The position numbers and the translations under genes are program-made. The notes beneath the pieces were generated by a model. The model was not told the DNA's origin, did not search any database, and worked only from the letters and a program-made list of their open reading frames with translations. Below are positions 1 to 13,127 of a stretch of DNA of 64,000 nt, piece after piece; positions within the stretch are counted from its first letter, which is position 1, and every line of letters starts with the position of its first letter. The stretch is from NCBI GenBank assembly GCA_030770545.1, contig CM061097.1, positions 2,728,501-2,792,500 of the forward strand. Direction: 5' to 3'. Source of the stretch: Macropodus opercularis. Taxonomy: Eukaryota > Chordata > Actinopteri > Anabantiformes > Osphronemidae.

Positions 1-545
1 TTGCCATGACTCAACTTTCAGACTTCACCTGGATGACTAAGAAACTGCACAGTTAGTATGATCCGTTTTTGAAGCAGATAATATAAATTCACTAAATACT
101 GATACACAATAAGAAATCTTTCTCAGCAGCAACATACTCTCACCTCTTCCTGTCGCCTTCTCCTATGTCAGAAAGCTGAAAGGGCAACAGAAAGCCTGTC
201 AGACTGCAATGAATCGTAGTGACATTGAAGAGAGAGGACAGAGCAGAAAAAATATGACACCGTCATGTGTCAAACCAATCAACTCTGAAGACAAGAATGG
301 CCTGATGCCCCTGTGACTGTCACCAATACGCTGAGTAAATACCGTAAACCAGACGTATACATGTTCTATGCACACACATTCTACAGGGGATACGTCTAAT
401 AGAATATCTATTTAATATGGGTACTAGTTGTGTTATTCACATGAATAAACATTTCTCTCATGAGCTCTAGTGAGTTAGCATAAGGTCTCACATTTTGTCC
501 CAGTCAAAGCCATATCAAGTAAATACCACATATCCATTTGCACAG
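1..545. other. Sequence downstream of cdk7, no gene seen
   Basis: AT-rich sequence past the putative cdk7 poly(A) signal. The only long open frame (495-737) has no recognisable domain and overlaps the expected end of the cdk7 3'UTR. I see nothing supportable here. Confidence 0.5.
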
Positions 546-551
546 TTTATT
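546..551 (-). terminator. cdk7: Putative cdk7 polyadenylation signal
   Basis: TTTATT on the plus strand reads AATAAA on the minus strand, about 390 nt past the cdk7 stop codon. This would give a 3'UTR of roughly 400 nt. A second AATAAA (minus strand, 921-926) lies only 13 nt past the stop and is less likely to be the main site. Neither has transcript support here. Confidence 0.5.
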
Positions 552-939
552 GTTTTTACATACAAAGACATATACATACACATCAAACAAAAAAATCCAC
601 CACCCTCGTTTGGTTGGTCTCTTTCAGTCATACAAATTCAAACAGGCTCCCAGAGATCTGGCATCAACGAAGGAGCACCAGAGCCAACATTTACTGCGAG
701 TCCCTGTTGCACATTAGTTGTTGGACAGCGCAGATAAGAGCTAGTCTTAGGCACAATTCCCAACTCAGGTAACAGCTACAACTTCTACCATGCCCTACAG
801 TGGACTATATTTGAACCAGTTTCTCCTCCGCTGGTAGTGACTTTTTTCCATTCCAGGGGAGAGCCCTGAGCATTGAGAGTCATTGAGCCATGCAGTGCTA
901 TGAAGAAGGTGGTCTTCTGATTTATTAAGTCCCAGTTGG

Positions 940-3900
940 TCAGAAAATGAGCTTCTTCTTCATCACAGCTGAAAACGACAGACACCATTGTTTAAAGAAT
1001 GTAAAGATTTAATAGGATAACACAAAGCTGACATGGTTTTCCACATGCAGAAAATAAATCTATACCCACACTACACATACAAGTAAAACAAGTCTTTAAT
1101 GAGCAATCTGCCAACCACTAAAGTTTCCAAACCGTGGGAGGAGCAGGAAAAGCTTTGAACCTCCCAGTAACTTCAAGGTTCACTTCAGTAAAACATATGT
1201 ACCACAATCCACTGAAGTGTGTGTGTTTTACTTCACTATGTACTGAATTTTAAGTTAAAAGTGGAGCCATGCCCCTTTGAATTGCTGGGTTCAGCACAGT
1301 GGTATTCTGAATTTATGGCCTAGTGGTAGGAGAACGCAAAATACTTCTACTATGCAAGTCAATCACAATGTGTTCAAAATTAACCTCAAAAACTTGTTGC
1401 AGTCTCTTCCTCCTCAAATGACAATAATAGTGACCAACTTTGTGTGACTATTAGAGGTAGACCTCATGACACTTTTGGGTATACAGAAGCCTGTATATTA
1501 AATATAGCTGTGGTCATTTTATTGCACTTAAAAACCACAAGCTTGTGTGTGTTTATTACTTGTCTCCAGGCCTTCTATTTTCCTCTTGAGCCCAACCTTC
1601 TCCTTCTCTCTCAGGGCCTCGGCTGAACAGTTGGGTCGCGGCAGCTGTGGGCCAGCAGTGGGGCCGGGACGGTTACTGAAGTACCTCATCTTCAGAGCCT
1701 GGATGACAACAGATAAAAGAGTAAATATGTCATCACCTACAGAAAGGCAATAACCCATTGCATCAAAACATCTTGCTAATTAAGACACTTAAATCTAGTT
1801 GTCTTTATATACATAAACATAAGTTGGTCTCTTTATTTATATTACTGGGCTTTAGTGTGCTTCTAACCTGTGTAGCTGTGGTGCGCGCCAATGGGTTAAA
1901 GGTGAAAAGACCCTGTAGTAGCTCTAGCAAGTCATCTCCAGCTGCAGTAAATATCTCTTCCAGAGGTGTGCCAGGAAAAATTTTAAACGACACGTAGTCC
2001 GGTAGACTACTCAGTCCCTGCAGAGACATGTTAAATGTATAGTTATCATCAGGTAAGAATAAAAAATTTTAAAAAAAGTTGGTCAAAGACATAAGTGGGG
2101 AAAATTCTGATACCAACAGGCCACGTGTCTTCCGTTGGAGTCCCAAGAGCCTCAAAGATCTTAGACAGCTGGTCGAGATCCGAGTCTCCAGCAAGGAATG
2201 GTATCTACAGCACAAAGCAGACACAGAGATCCAGTAGCAGCAGCACCCAGTGTTACTGTTATGAATGTCTCAATGAAGTGGCGCTTATGTACCCGAAGGA
2301 GCAACTCTGCCAGAATGCATCCCACTGCCCACATGTCCACACCCACACCGTACATCCTTGCACCAAACAAGAGCTCAGGGGAGCGATACCACCTAACAAA
2401 AAAAGCATAAGTACATATGCATAAGTGAGTATATTCCGTTTTAATCATATAATGAGAAAGAAAAACAGCACAGACCTGGTGACAACTTGATGTGTGTAGA
2501 TTCTGTTGGGACTGCCAAAGGCTTTAGCTAAACCAAAATCAGCAAGCTTCAACACACCACTCCCATCCAACAGCAGATTATTGGGCTTCAGATCCTGGTC
2601 ATACCAAATATCAACATATACATGAGTTTGTGTCTATGTGTGTGTCATAGTGTGTATTCACAAATATAGAGAAGAAAAAAATCTCTTACCCTATGTAAGA
2701 CCCAGTGTTGGTGCATATACTCTAATCCCTGTAAAGTCATGAGGATGTAGGCTTTAATGTTGGCTGGAGTCAGGACTAGGCTGGTATCTTTGATGATCAC
2801 CTTAGGAAACAAAACCAAGCAAATGGGCTTAAATAAAGTCAGATATCTAATAACCAATGATCCGTTAAATCATGTTCTACAGGTCACATTAAATTATGGC
2901 ATTAAACTGCACTTATAGCAGAGCAGATAAGGGAATTAAAGACGGCTGGAACACGTCAGTAAACGGACACAGCTGGAACTAAAAGAGCGCAGTTCAGATT
3001 CAACCACAATCTATATGGTCCCATCACCTCTAACAACACTAGCTCCAATATCCTGCTAGGTACTCTCTCTGGCGAACATCTGTAGCCAATAACCTTGTAC
3101 TTTCAAAACTGAACAGGAGGCCCTAAAATAGGCTTTGAGCAGAGGTAATATGGCGTCACATTACATCATTGTGTGCGGCTAATGGCATCAATTCGTTATG
3201 AGAGCCAAGAGCAAAGTGATATTGATTTTTTTTTTTTTTTCTTATCGCAGTTTAGCATCCTTCTATTAGAGTGTGATGTATTGGTGGTAGACACCAAATT
3301 GGAGCCTTGTATGCTAAAATAAACCAGATGAGAAGGTGAGGAAAACTATAAAAGCCTTAGAGACCTAATGGAAGCACTTAATGGTTTGACTGAAGCACTC
3401 ATACTGCTGTCTTTGTCATCCTACTACTAATTCCCTTACTCATACGTCTTCATCTGACCGTACACCTTTCAGTTTTTCCATATTATTTGGTCAGCTCTGC
3501 CACTGAGCTGAACATATACATTAATGTCACATTTGCCACAAAGTTAAGACAGAACACAAATTTTGAAAAATGTACATTTCATTTGCTATTTTTCTGATCT
3601 AGTACAACATTTGCTAAAACAATGAATTACCCGATATCATAGAAATAACACTTCTACAATAACTGTGATTACCACTAATCTGCCATGATTAAAAATAATA
3701 AACAACTGTGCAATGTAATGTAATCCAGTCACATTTATAACCAGATCTTTAGTTTCTGAAATACTACTACTGAGTTACACAATATTTTACTAATGACCAA
3801 CATTGTACAGCACAGAAAGAAATATTTGTGGTGTATAATTTGCCAGTGTTAATTAGGCTTATTCAGCCCTTGCAAGGTATACTATTAATCTGCTGAGGAT

Positions 3901-4909
3901 ATTTACTGCACAACTGCATTGTAATATGGGTTTAACAAATAATTATTTCGTCTTGACACATATTTCTCTATTATTCTTAAATACAGACAGACAGACAAAG
4001 ACCCTTTTAATTTAATTTAGTCAAACCAAAATGAAAACAAAAACATACAGGAGGAGCAACCTCACCTCTAGATCTGTTTCCATGTAGTCAAACACCAGGC
4101 TGATATTAGATTTGTGTCCGAAGGCATCAAGCAGCTACAGTAAGAACATAAATGACACTGAATTATTAATTCGCTGTTGCCTGAATGAATAGAAAGTGAA
4201 CATTTAATGAATCACTTCCCTCATAAGTACTGTTAGTAGTATGTGAATTACAGATATAACACAAGTGTTGACCTACCCCAATGATATTTGGATGGTGGAG
4301 CTCCTGTAGCAGTTTGATTTCTCGGAGAGCTGTCCTGTTGATACCTGTGGAGAAGAAATCACACTCATCGATGGATGGATAATCATCAGCGGCACAGCGT
4401 GGTGAGAAACCTGAACGTGTACTTTTACTCGGGGGGTCTTCCATTACCATCTTTAGCTTCGGTTCTGTGGCCGACCTTAATCTGCCAGAAAACACGGACA
4501 CATTTTAACATTAGGGACAAAGTTGACAAAGTCGACAATCAAGCTAATTTAATGTAACGCTACCTTTTTAATAGCAACTATTGTGTCCGTATGTTTATCC
4601 CTGGCTTTATACACTGTGGCAAACTGTGGAGAAAGAAAAACAACATTAAGTTTCAACACAAAGCGAAAAATGTCTGTTTGATTCGAGCACCGACAGCATG
4701 CGGCACTAAGGCTTTGTTGACAATAGCAACCCGCTAACGGTGTTAGCATGCTAACGCGCTGGCTACGCAACGAGCCAAAACACGCCAGGGGTGACCGCAA
4801 ACAGAGGAACAGACAGAAATCACTGCTACGTTCCTGTAGTTACCTGACCCTCCCCCAGAAAATTCAGTTTCTCATATCGTTTGGCTCTGGACTTCACATC
4901 AAGCGCCAT
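940..4909 (-). CDS. cdk7: Cyclin-dependent kinase 7 (CAK/TFIIH kinase), 12 coding exons
   Basis: This Ser/Thr kinase pairs with cyclin H and MAT1. It activates cell-cycle CDKs through their T-loops and, in TFIIH, phosphorylates the RNA polymerase II C-terminal domain in the nucleus. Coding exons in transcript order: 4844-4909, 4564-4623, 4450-4483, 4277-4344, 4066-4134, 2690-2800, 2476-2594, 2293-2392, 2118-2204, 1868-2017, 1560-1698, 940-968. All phases agree and give 343 aa (human CDK7 is 346). It starts MALDVKSRAKRYEKL, as in vertebrate CDK7. Visible motifs: glycine loop GEGQFATV at 19-26, Lys41, the NRTALRE helix, HRD with Asp137, DFG with Asp155, and T-loop Ser164 and Thr170. It ends in a Lys-rich KKKLIF, like the human tail. 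Largest intron is 2801-4065. One donor (after 2118) reads GTTGGT, off consensus. The gene is divergent from setbp1. Confidence 0.97.
2801..4065 (-). other. cdk7: Longest cdk7 intron (between coding exons 5 and 6)
   Basis: A 1,265-bp intron between the exon ending at METDLE (4066) and the exon beginning VIIKD (2800). It is AT-rich with a T run near 3226-3240. No embedded gene or RNA was recognised. Confidence 0.85.
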
Positions 4910-5030
4910 AGCGGCAAACTGTCAGTTTAGCAGGAGCTCGCTTCCTGCTTATTAAATGTCCGAGGATGCTTTTCCGGGTTAAAGGAGACCTTTAATTGGC
5001 CAATAGCGCCACCTGCCGGAACAACGTGCC
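4910..5030 (-). promoter_or_regulatory. cdk7: cdk7 proximal promoter and 5'UTR
   Basis: Immediately upstream of the cdk7 ATG there is no TATA box. There are two GGAA-core ETS-like sites (minus strand at 4972-4977, plus strand at 5017-5022) and a palindromic ATTGGCCAAT at 4995-5004 that offers a CCAAT box on both strands. This composition is typical of housekeeping promoters bound by GABP/ETS and NF-Y. The transcription start is not fixed by the sequence. Confidence 0.55.
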
Positions 5031-6326
5031 CAACACCGAGGCAAAGCCACAGAGCAGCTTTGGCTTAAATTGATCCAATCTTTTATTATAGCTGCACCAG
5101 CATCGTGGTTTAACATCGTACATATGTGCTATGTGCTTCACTTCTTTTGCATATGACGAGAATCAGACTTTAGCAACGCTGGACTGCTGAGCAGCGGATC
5201 TTTAAGTGAACAAGAATGAGCTAAGCGGCAACAATTAGCATTATAATTTCCCAGGCAATTAAAAAGTAAGAAATATAGTAAAACAGGTGTAAACATACAT
5301 CTGTGGCAGCTGTTTTTTGAATGGCATGCGGCAAACTGTAAACGATTACACGTAGTTAAACACAATGTTTTGAGATTTCTTAATCTCTGGAAGGTAAATA
5401 TATCTTGAAGCATCAGTGAAATCCCTTTAACGTGTCAGAGTTGTGATGCAATGTGCAGCACTGTTGTGTGTTTTTTCTTTCGTTCTTTTATCAGTTAGCA
5501 GTTTGACAGTGGTCTCCTGGGAGTCTCTTCTGTCAGTTAGGAAAGTTTTGTGATCCACGCACCACTGAACACATCTCTACATCCCATCTCCATACACAGC
5601 AGATACCCTGACATCCCACAGGATTAGGCATGGCTCCTCTCTTTGACCCACCATGGCTCCTGCATCGCACGCACATACGCACAGGCTTTCATTTTCATGT
5701 TAAGTTTGACGAGTGTGAAGGATCAGCAGGCCTAATACACCCTCAGATGCATGCACATTCATATCCTGACAGCTCACAGATGTGACTGACAGCAGCGTAT
5801 GTGCCCATGCAAGCATACAGAAGAGGAGAGGAGAGGAGAGGAGAAGAGCAGCAGTATCATTAACCTTTCGGGACACACTGATGGGCTTTAATGTGGTACA
5901 TAACTGTCCAGTGGCAAACATAACTCAGACCCACTTACATCACTCGCTCTAAAACAAATGTGACATTTTGATGTCCTCCTCTAAGTCTGATATGATTTGA
6001 GGGCATTCTTGAGCTCATTCCCGTCTGTCTGGCGTTTATACAGTTTGTCACAGTAAATTTCACGATACCTATGGGCAACATTATGCACAATAATTCATTC
6101 TAGTTATATGTCACATTAGCAGATGGTGATGCTGTTGAGCTGTTGTGTGTGCGTACCTCAGCTTGACGGGCAGGTGGAGAGCGAAACCGCAGGGCTGTTT
6201 ATCAAACTCATAGGAAGTGGGTGTTGTTGAGCGAGGACGTGTCACACCACCACATCCTGCTGCCGGGTAAGACACTTCAGACGGGACAGTGTTCACACGA
6301 TGTACAGTAAACAACAAATGCCGACC

Positions 6327-6382
<56 letters not shown>

Positions 6383-9300
6383 TCGGGGGGGGGCTATGAT
6401 AAAATGGACGATTATCAACATAAGAAAAGGAATCTGGGTCATCACCAAGTTGTGCTTATTTATTTTTTGCACCATGCTGCTTAACCGACACACTTGCAAC
6501 TGTCAGGTTTGTTTCAACCCACCGCCACCACCCTCCGATAGCGCAAATATGAGCATGTTGATCAAATATATGTATTCTCCTATGTGCGTAGATTACTTCT
6601 ATATTTTTCCGTTTGACATTTATACGCTGCCCTTTATCAAGTGCAGTCACTACACTGGAACCAGTGATACGATTTAAAAAGAACTTTGAGTGTGACACAA
6701 TGTGTAAGTGATGAATGATTCAGCGCTATCGCAGTCAGTGCTGTATCATACACCTGCTGTACATCTCTGTTTTACTCACAGTCTCAGGGGAAGTGGCAGC
6801 ATTCTGTCATCTCGAGAGTTTTCCTCTTTGTCTTTGTTTCTGACTTTGACACACAAACACACACATAAACACACACATGCAGCTGTATTCGACCACATGC
6901 ACAGTTATAACACAACAGGATGTTGAAGGGTGGATGTTTGAGGTGTGAAGGTTCACACAAGTCGTGACAAACATTATGCTTCTGAGAACTAATTACTCTT
7001 CATCCCCGTCCTTCACACAGTAGATGTTGCAACTCTTAGTCTGTTGTTCTCCTCCCAGGGTTTTAACCTAAATCTGAACCCAAGGCTACAACCGCACACA
7101 GTCCACATCATGATTGCCTTTGACCTTTTTATTGCAATCATTTCCATTTAGCTCTGTGCAGATGTCTATAGTGACAAGACAGTAAGAAAGCAGCAGCACA
7201 AGCAGAAGGACAATCGTTATCTTTGCCTTCCTGTCATTTGTTTACAACCAACGCAGAGATTCGTCAGTTTGGTGCTGTTAGTGCTGGGATGTGTTGTTCG
7301 ATGCCAGAACTGTCAGTTTGAATAAATATTAGGGCAGATTTCGTTTCCTTCCTTCGGCATCTGAAGCATGAATGTACACTGGGGCTTATGGAGGACTTCA
7401 AGCTGAGCCCACTGAGAGCTGGGCTCATACAGAGACAACATTATGATAATGTCCCTATAAGTGGCAGGGGGATGGGCTCAGTGTCATCTCTCTGACGAAG
7501 TCAGCAGGGAGTCCGCAGTCAACTACATTTAGGGCCGTCTTTGTTGTCGTCTTAGCTTCCATCTGCGTTGTTGTTGTTGTTGTTTTGTTCCGGTCTGTGT
7601 CTCCTCTCAGACATTGTTATCGATCTCATTAGAAGGATCTCTATCTCAGCCCCGAATGGAGACCAACGGCTCTCAGTCAGTCTTTCTCTTTCTTTTTTGT
7701 TTGTGCCTAGCATTGCATATGCAGTACAGCAGGTGGCCACTTTAGTCACTCAGAGACACGGCATACTATGACAAAGGGAACTTGTGATGCCATGCCAAGT
7801 ACTGAACATGCCTTGTGCAACTAAAGGCAGCAGGCTATTCAAGCAAGTCACCTTTGCAAGGTAAATGAGAGGGAAGTGAAGGCTGGGTGGTTTATACGAG
7901 GATATCAGGAGCTGACAGCCCCAGTGGAGTTTATCCAAGAAGTCATTTACTTCATTAACCCAGCCAGATCTTCGAGGCCTCAGTAATCAACCTTGTCACA
8001 CGTCCCATTAACTTCTCAGTCTATCAGCATGGCCCTTACTCCTTTTTGACACACACACACCTTTGTCATGCACATCTGCGACACACACGTGCACACGTTT
8101 TCACAACTGCATGTTCCTTGCAGACAAAACGTCTCCTCCACGCTGGCTCTATCTGTGTGTCTCTCTGTCAGCTAACCCCATTACCTCCAACCGTCCCAGG
8201 GGTCTCTCAGCTCTGACGAACCCTCTGCTGCCCTGTGAGATTAGTGGACTCCCTGAGAAAAGCCCTTCATTGATTGAACGCCAGTCTCTCTTACACCCAA
8301 TGTCAGCTCAAGGTTGGCTTGTTGACTCTCATTCTCCGGTGCAGTCAAGTGCCGTAGCTTTGTTATGGATATTACTGTTATTATTTGAGCTCTGTTGACT
8401 CCACAGCTTATATTATTCATAAAGAAGGCAAACCAATTATTGACATTCACTTTGAATCTCCCTTTGGTTCTTCTCTCAGTCGTTCCCTCCAGTGGCCTCG
8501 CTTAAAACATTTGCCAAAGCATTTATTAATTGTTAACTCGTTTTTCTCCCTCCTCACCTCTTCATCTCAATCTCCTTCCTTCTGTGGAGGGACTGTTGCC
8601 ACATAAAAGCTGCAGCATTTGGTAAAGTGGTTTGAATGAGATCACTTTCATGTGTTGCAAATCAAGGATGGGGACGCATTTACTTTGCATCCTACTTCCA
8701 TTTCTTCCAGACAGAAAAGACAAAGAGAAATGAAGGAACGAGGGCAGCTCTCAGTCTGTAACAGAGAGTCGGATAAATGGCTGGATCAAGAAGACAGATT
8801 GATCTTTTTACGCTGAACCTGATAAACATGAATGATGCACCAGATTTCCTGTAGTGGTGAACAGAGATGAAAGGATTATCAAGATATTTAGATGATTCAG
8901 ACAGGAATGTTGCCCTGAACTGCTGTCTCTTTCCTCCCCATCATAATTCAATATTTACAGTTTAAGCTGGAAAACTGCTCCCTCTTGGCTGCCTGTATCT
9001 GGTATCCATGGCAACAGATTTGAGAACTGAGTGCCGTCTGTGTGTGTGCATGTGTGTGCGTGTGTAATGTTTACTGATACACTGCAATTGATTGGTTGTT
9101 GGGTAGCAGCTGTTGACCCCTCTCTCTCGGGGGTCTCTTTGTATTCGTGCACACATCCCAAATCAATACACAGTTGCGAACGCACACACACAAATGCATG
9201 CGCACACTTTTCATTTTGCATATGTGAGGTCTTGTTTATTCAAAACCCTAAAGTCAAACCTAATTTTAATGTACCCGTAAATCAAGACCATATCCCTGAC

Positions 9301-10779
9301 CTGTACCAGAGCACAGCCTCACTGACAGGTCCGTTCCTCCATCGAACCTCACGGTAGCGTCACAGGAAAGACTAACAATAATGTTACCGCTGCATCACTA
9401 TGAAGACAGAGAGGCTCTAAAAACACTTACACTAAATGGCCAAACACACACACACACACACACGCATCCAGCATATTAGTTATTCTAGTCAATGTGCCAC
9501 AGCAGGGGACGTGACTGATGGCGGAGCAGATTTTACAACACTTTACTACAAGTTTGAAACCACATGCCGCTGAGCACACGTTCACAAACGCTGGCCTCGC
9601 TAATGAAACATCTCCCAGTGGGTGATCTACGCACAGACACACACGAGCCAGAGATGACTAACAGCGAGTAACTAGAAAGGTCAACTCACATCATTTGCAT
9701 TGCTTGTTAATGTTAAAAGAGGTTTTCCATACAAGGAAGGTCAGGTTTCACATGGAGACACGATGCAAACACACCCTCTGACAAAGATGAATTAATGGAA
9801 CAACCGGGGCTTGTCCATGGCTGCTTGATGTGGGTTTTCCGTTCTGTGGTAATTTGACATATTAAGGGGAAATCACCCACACACACGCGCGCGCTTTAAT
9901 CTGCCGTTTTTCACCTACTCAATCCTGTTTACACATCCACCTTGTCTTTATCCGAACCGCTGTGTTGGTGGAGTGTATTATGGCAACTTTCTGTCTCTCT
10001 GAACACATGTTAAATCGGACTTAATTATATTCTGTCTGTCAAATAGCAGTAGTCTCAAGTCATTCCAGTAGTTGTGGTTTATGGGCTAACCATTACTATT
10101 AAGACTAGAGTGATAAACCTTATTTATAGATTGCCCACAGGTTTGCTAAATGTTTCATGCTATGTTTCAAAACTCCTCTGACTTAATAGAGCAATATTTT
10201 GCAAGATTTATGTAGTTAGTAATGACTCAGCAGAGGCTTACTGGCGCTACTGCAGATGTGAGATCATCGTTAATATTTGCTCCTATAGTTTAAATGCACT
10301 AAACCGTTGTTGTTGTTGTTTTATTTCCTACATCATTTTCTTCTAAACTGATGAGTTTTCAAGTCTGAATTTTAGTCAACTCTGCCTGTGCACTACTATG
10401 GGGTGTTGTTATTTATCTTTACTCAGACACTATGATAACAAAAACATATTAATAGACTCTCTCACTGATGGACAAAGGGATGTGAGAACTTGCAGGTGGT
10501 ATTTAAATAAAAAATGCTTGGGGACTCCAGAATTCCAATCTCATTTTTGTATGTTCATATATTTATAAGGTCACGTACAAATTTACAAGAGCATAATCAA
10601 ACACATACCACGTTAACCGAATGCCTTAGTGATATGAAAGACAAGGCAATATTTGGACTATATTGAGACAGTTTATATGTTATACGCACGTCAAAATAAG
10701 TCATTCGTTCACATACGAGTGCAGAACATGTCCACTTTACAGTGAGCCGCAGCAAAGAACAAGCCTGCTGCCGTTTTGA
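5031..10779. other. Intergenic region between divergent cdk7 and setbp1
   Basis: No coding signal beyond short chance frames. It holds a GAGGA-type pentamer tract (about 5823-5844), a long (GT)n at 6329-6375 and scattered short CA/GT tracts (for example near 9440-9463). Any enhancers would need conservation data to identify. Confidence 0.6.
6329..6375. repeat. (GT)n microsatellite
   Basis: About 23 uninterrupted GT units followed by a G-rich stretch (6375-6393). The Val/Cys and Thr/His open frames across it are repeat artefacts. Confidence 0.95.
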
Positions 10780-11728
10780 CACTTTGCTTTCGGATACGTT
10801 ACAATAGCAGGAACAACAGTGTGCCAGTAAGAGCAGTCCCACAGGAGAAGGCCCTGGGAATCAGGGGAAGGCTGCGAGAGGAGACGCGCTGGTCGCCCCT
10901 GCTGCCAGGTGGAGGCGATGTCGCTCCTCCTCTCCTGCTCTCGCCTCTCTCTGCGCCTCTCTCCTTTGCTTTGCTCTGCTCGGCCAGAGCTTTCAGTCTG
11001 CGGGGTGAGATCATTACCAGACACCAGGCTCCGGGACCTGACATTCACCGATCGGAAAAGCAGAGAGACACACGCGGAAAGAGAGAAGCCTCGATCCCAT
11101 ACAGCCGGCGACAGAAAGCGATCCTCCGCCGCCTCCTGCCTCGGGCTCCGTCTGCTGTGCTGACGCTCAGGGCGCGCTCTTGTCGACGTTTCCTCGCTGG
11201 ATTTGGGCTTGTAGTCGGATGCGGGCTTGTTTTGACTGCAGTACCAGTCCTGCTCACCCCTCCTCCCCTGCCAAGCGAGTAGCGGATTTACGAGGGATCT
11301 GAGCGCTGTGCAGCTCCCCGAGTGACCAGCGATCCTGCAAAGCACCGGAGACGCGCTCTGCACCGCCGCGGATCCCCGCCGTACGTCCACAAACGCCTCT
11401 AATAATCGTATTTCTGTGAGGAATTGGAAATAAGTTTTCGGTTGGATTTTTTCTCCCCCCTGTGCGGTTACCTTGCTTCTGTCACCAGATCGGCTGCGAA
11501 TCCTATTTTCGCTTTTTTCCTCTCTCCAAAGCTGCGTTGACGCCATTTTCCTCGGGGTTTTCTGTCAATATATATTTATATATACATATATTCTGGCCCG
11601 GCTTGACAGCTCCCCAGGAGGCTGTCATCCCATCCCTGGGTCGTGTAAAATGTGTCTAAATGGATTTTAAATGATCTTGATAAAATATTTACACGTTCGA
11701 GCCGAGTGTTTGACAACATTAGACATGG
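10780..11728 (+). promoter_or_regulatory. setbp1: setbp1 GC-rich promoter region and 5'UTR exon 1
   Basis: A roughly 0.9-kb stretch much richer in G+C and CpG than its surroundings, ending in a strong splice donor (ATGG, then GTAAGT, at 11728/11729). The next fitting acceptor is CTGCAG at 16694, directly before the exon that carries the setbp1 start codon, so this reads as the non-coding first exon and promoter. The 5' boundary is a guess. Long open frames on both strands here (for example 10737-11546 minus) have no recognisable domains and are expected in GC-rich DNA. The AT-rich last 80 nt contains several upstream ATGs. Confidence 0.65.
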
Positions 11729-12954
11729 GTAAGTAGCCCTGTTAACTGGCATCTACACCTGAACGCACCTCTCCTGTGAAAGTGTTCATGTTTTTATTGA
11801 CGTTAAAAGCTCATGTGTGCGCGTGTGAGACTGCTTGGTTTTCGTGCTTGTGGCTTTTTTTACACGCCGCCGTAACCTGTAACCTCGTATATTCTGTCCG
11901 CGCCGCGTTCACTCCACGCGTGACGCGAAATATGTGAAATAGCTTCTGAGTCGCATGCCAGCGTTTTCCACTAGACACACGCACGCGCGCACATGCTTAT
12001 ACCACCACGCGCGCAATCACGCACGCTGTAGACGCCCCCCAGCACAGAGTCCATCTATTACGACTGCGTTGTTTCTTGTTAATTAGGCGGCAGTGAGACG
12101 CAGCAGCTAATTAGGTCAGAGGTATTAAGTGTCCACTACAGATCGATGAAGGAGCAGCTCAGCCGACGCTCTCACATGTTTCTGTACCTGCTGGACTGGA
12201 CGCTGATCGTCCATCGCATAGCATCACAGTCTTTAAAATGCAGCAGGCAGATGATGACACAAGCTGTGGCGCCTGCACTGTGTCACGTTAATCGGGTCTT
12301 TTATTTTGCTGGATGCACGGAGTTGGTTCTGGCGGGGTTACACTTAACGGATGGATGGATGATGCCAGTGTTTCGGAAGTTGCATGTTGTGCAGGAGGAG
12401 CGTTTCACATTTCTTATTATTGCTTCCTCATTCATCCACATATGCAACCGCAGCAATCACGACATAGGCTGACACCAACGTCCACACACTCTCCAACCTA
12501 GTTTCACGTAGCTCTCAGAGAAAGTGGATCCAAACACGATATCTGTGCTTTGGCTGAAAGTGAATGGCAGCAGGTCACTGTTATCAGCAGCCCTCAGAGA
12601 CCTCAGTCACAAGAAGATAAAAAGACAAGTCTATAATCCCCTGAAGGTGTGGAAGTATGGTCAGATCTCTAGGATAGATGGGAACCACGGCGCGAAGGTG
12701 CATGAGAAGAGGGACAATTAGAGTAGACGTCCGTGACCAGGTGGAGGGATGCGGAGTCTGATATAACCATCGATCTTGTCTTGTTAACAGGTTTTGGTCC
12801 TGCGGCGTTTTTGTGGCGTAGAAGTATGAAGCAGGCTGTTAAAGCACCTATTAGGTAACGAGATGCTCATGCCACCTCTAAATTAAAGCATGAGAAATCG
12901 ATGAGGCGTATCCCCTTCGGAGCTAGATACCTCGGGTCGGAATAGGATCACCGG

Positions 12955-13001
12955 GGTGGTGGTGGTGGTGGTGGGGGGGGGGGGGGGGGGGGGGGGGGGG
13001 T
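12955..13001. repeat. setbp1: (GGT)n followed by a 28-nt G run
   Basis: About six GGT units run into an uninterrupted run of about 28 G (12973-13000) inside setbp1 intron 1. It can form G-quadruplexes and is likely to be length-variable or mis-sized in assembly. Confidence 0.95.
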
Positions 13002-13088
13002 GGATGTGAACGGGATCCAAGGACAAATCTAACTGTTGGCAGGGTCTCTTAACAGAGTATCAGCACTGGAGCACCTTTTGGCATAGCA

Positions 13089-13127
13089 CAGAGAGAGAGA
13101 GAGAGAGAGAGGGAGGGAGGGAGGGAA
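13089..13127. repeat. (GA)n / (GGGA)n tract
   Basis: A GA dinucleotide tract passing into GGGA tetranucleotides, within setbp1 intron 1. Purine-rich sequence continues to about 13220. Confidence 0.9.

Noticed and set aside
785..988. 67-codon minus-strand frame that looks like an independent protein
   Set aside because: It overlaps the last cdk7 exon in another frame. The correct frame gives KKKLIF and a stop at 940-942, and the rest is 3'UTR.
10737..11546. 269-codon minus-strand frame
   Set aside because: Antisense to the GC-rich setbp1 first exon, low-complexity Arg/Ser composition, no domain.
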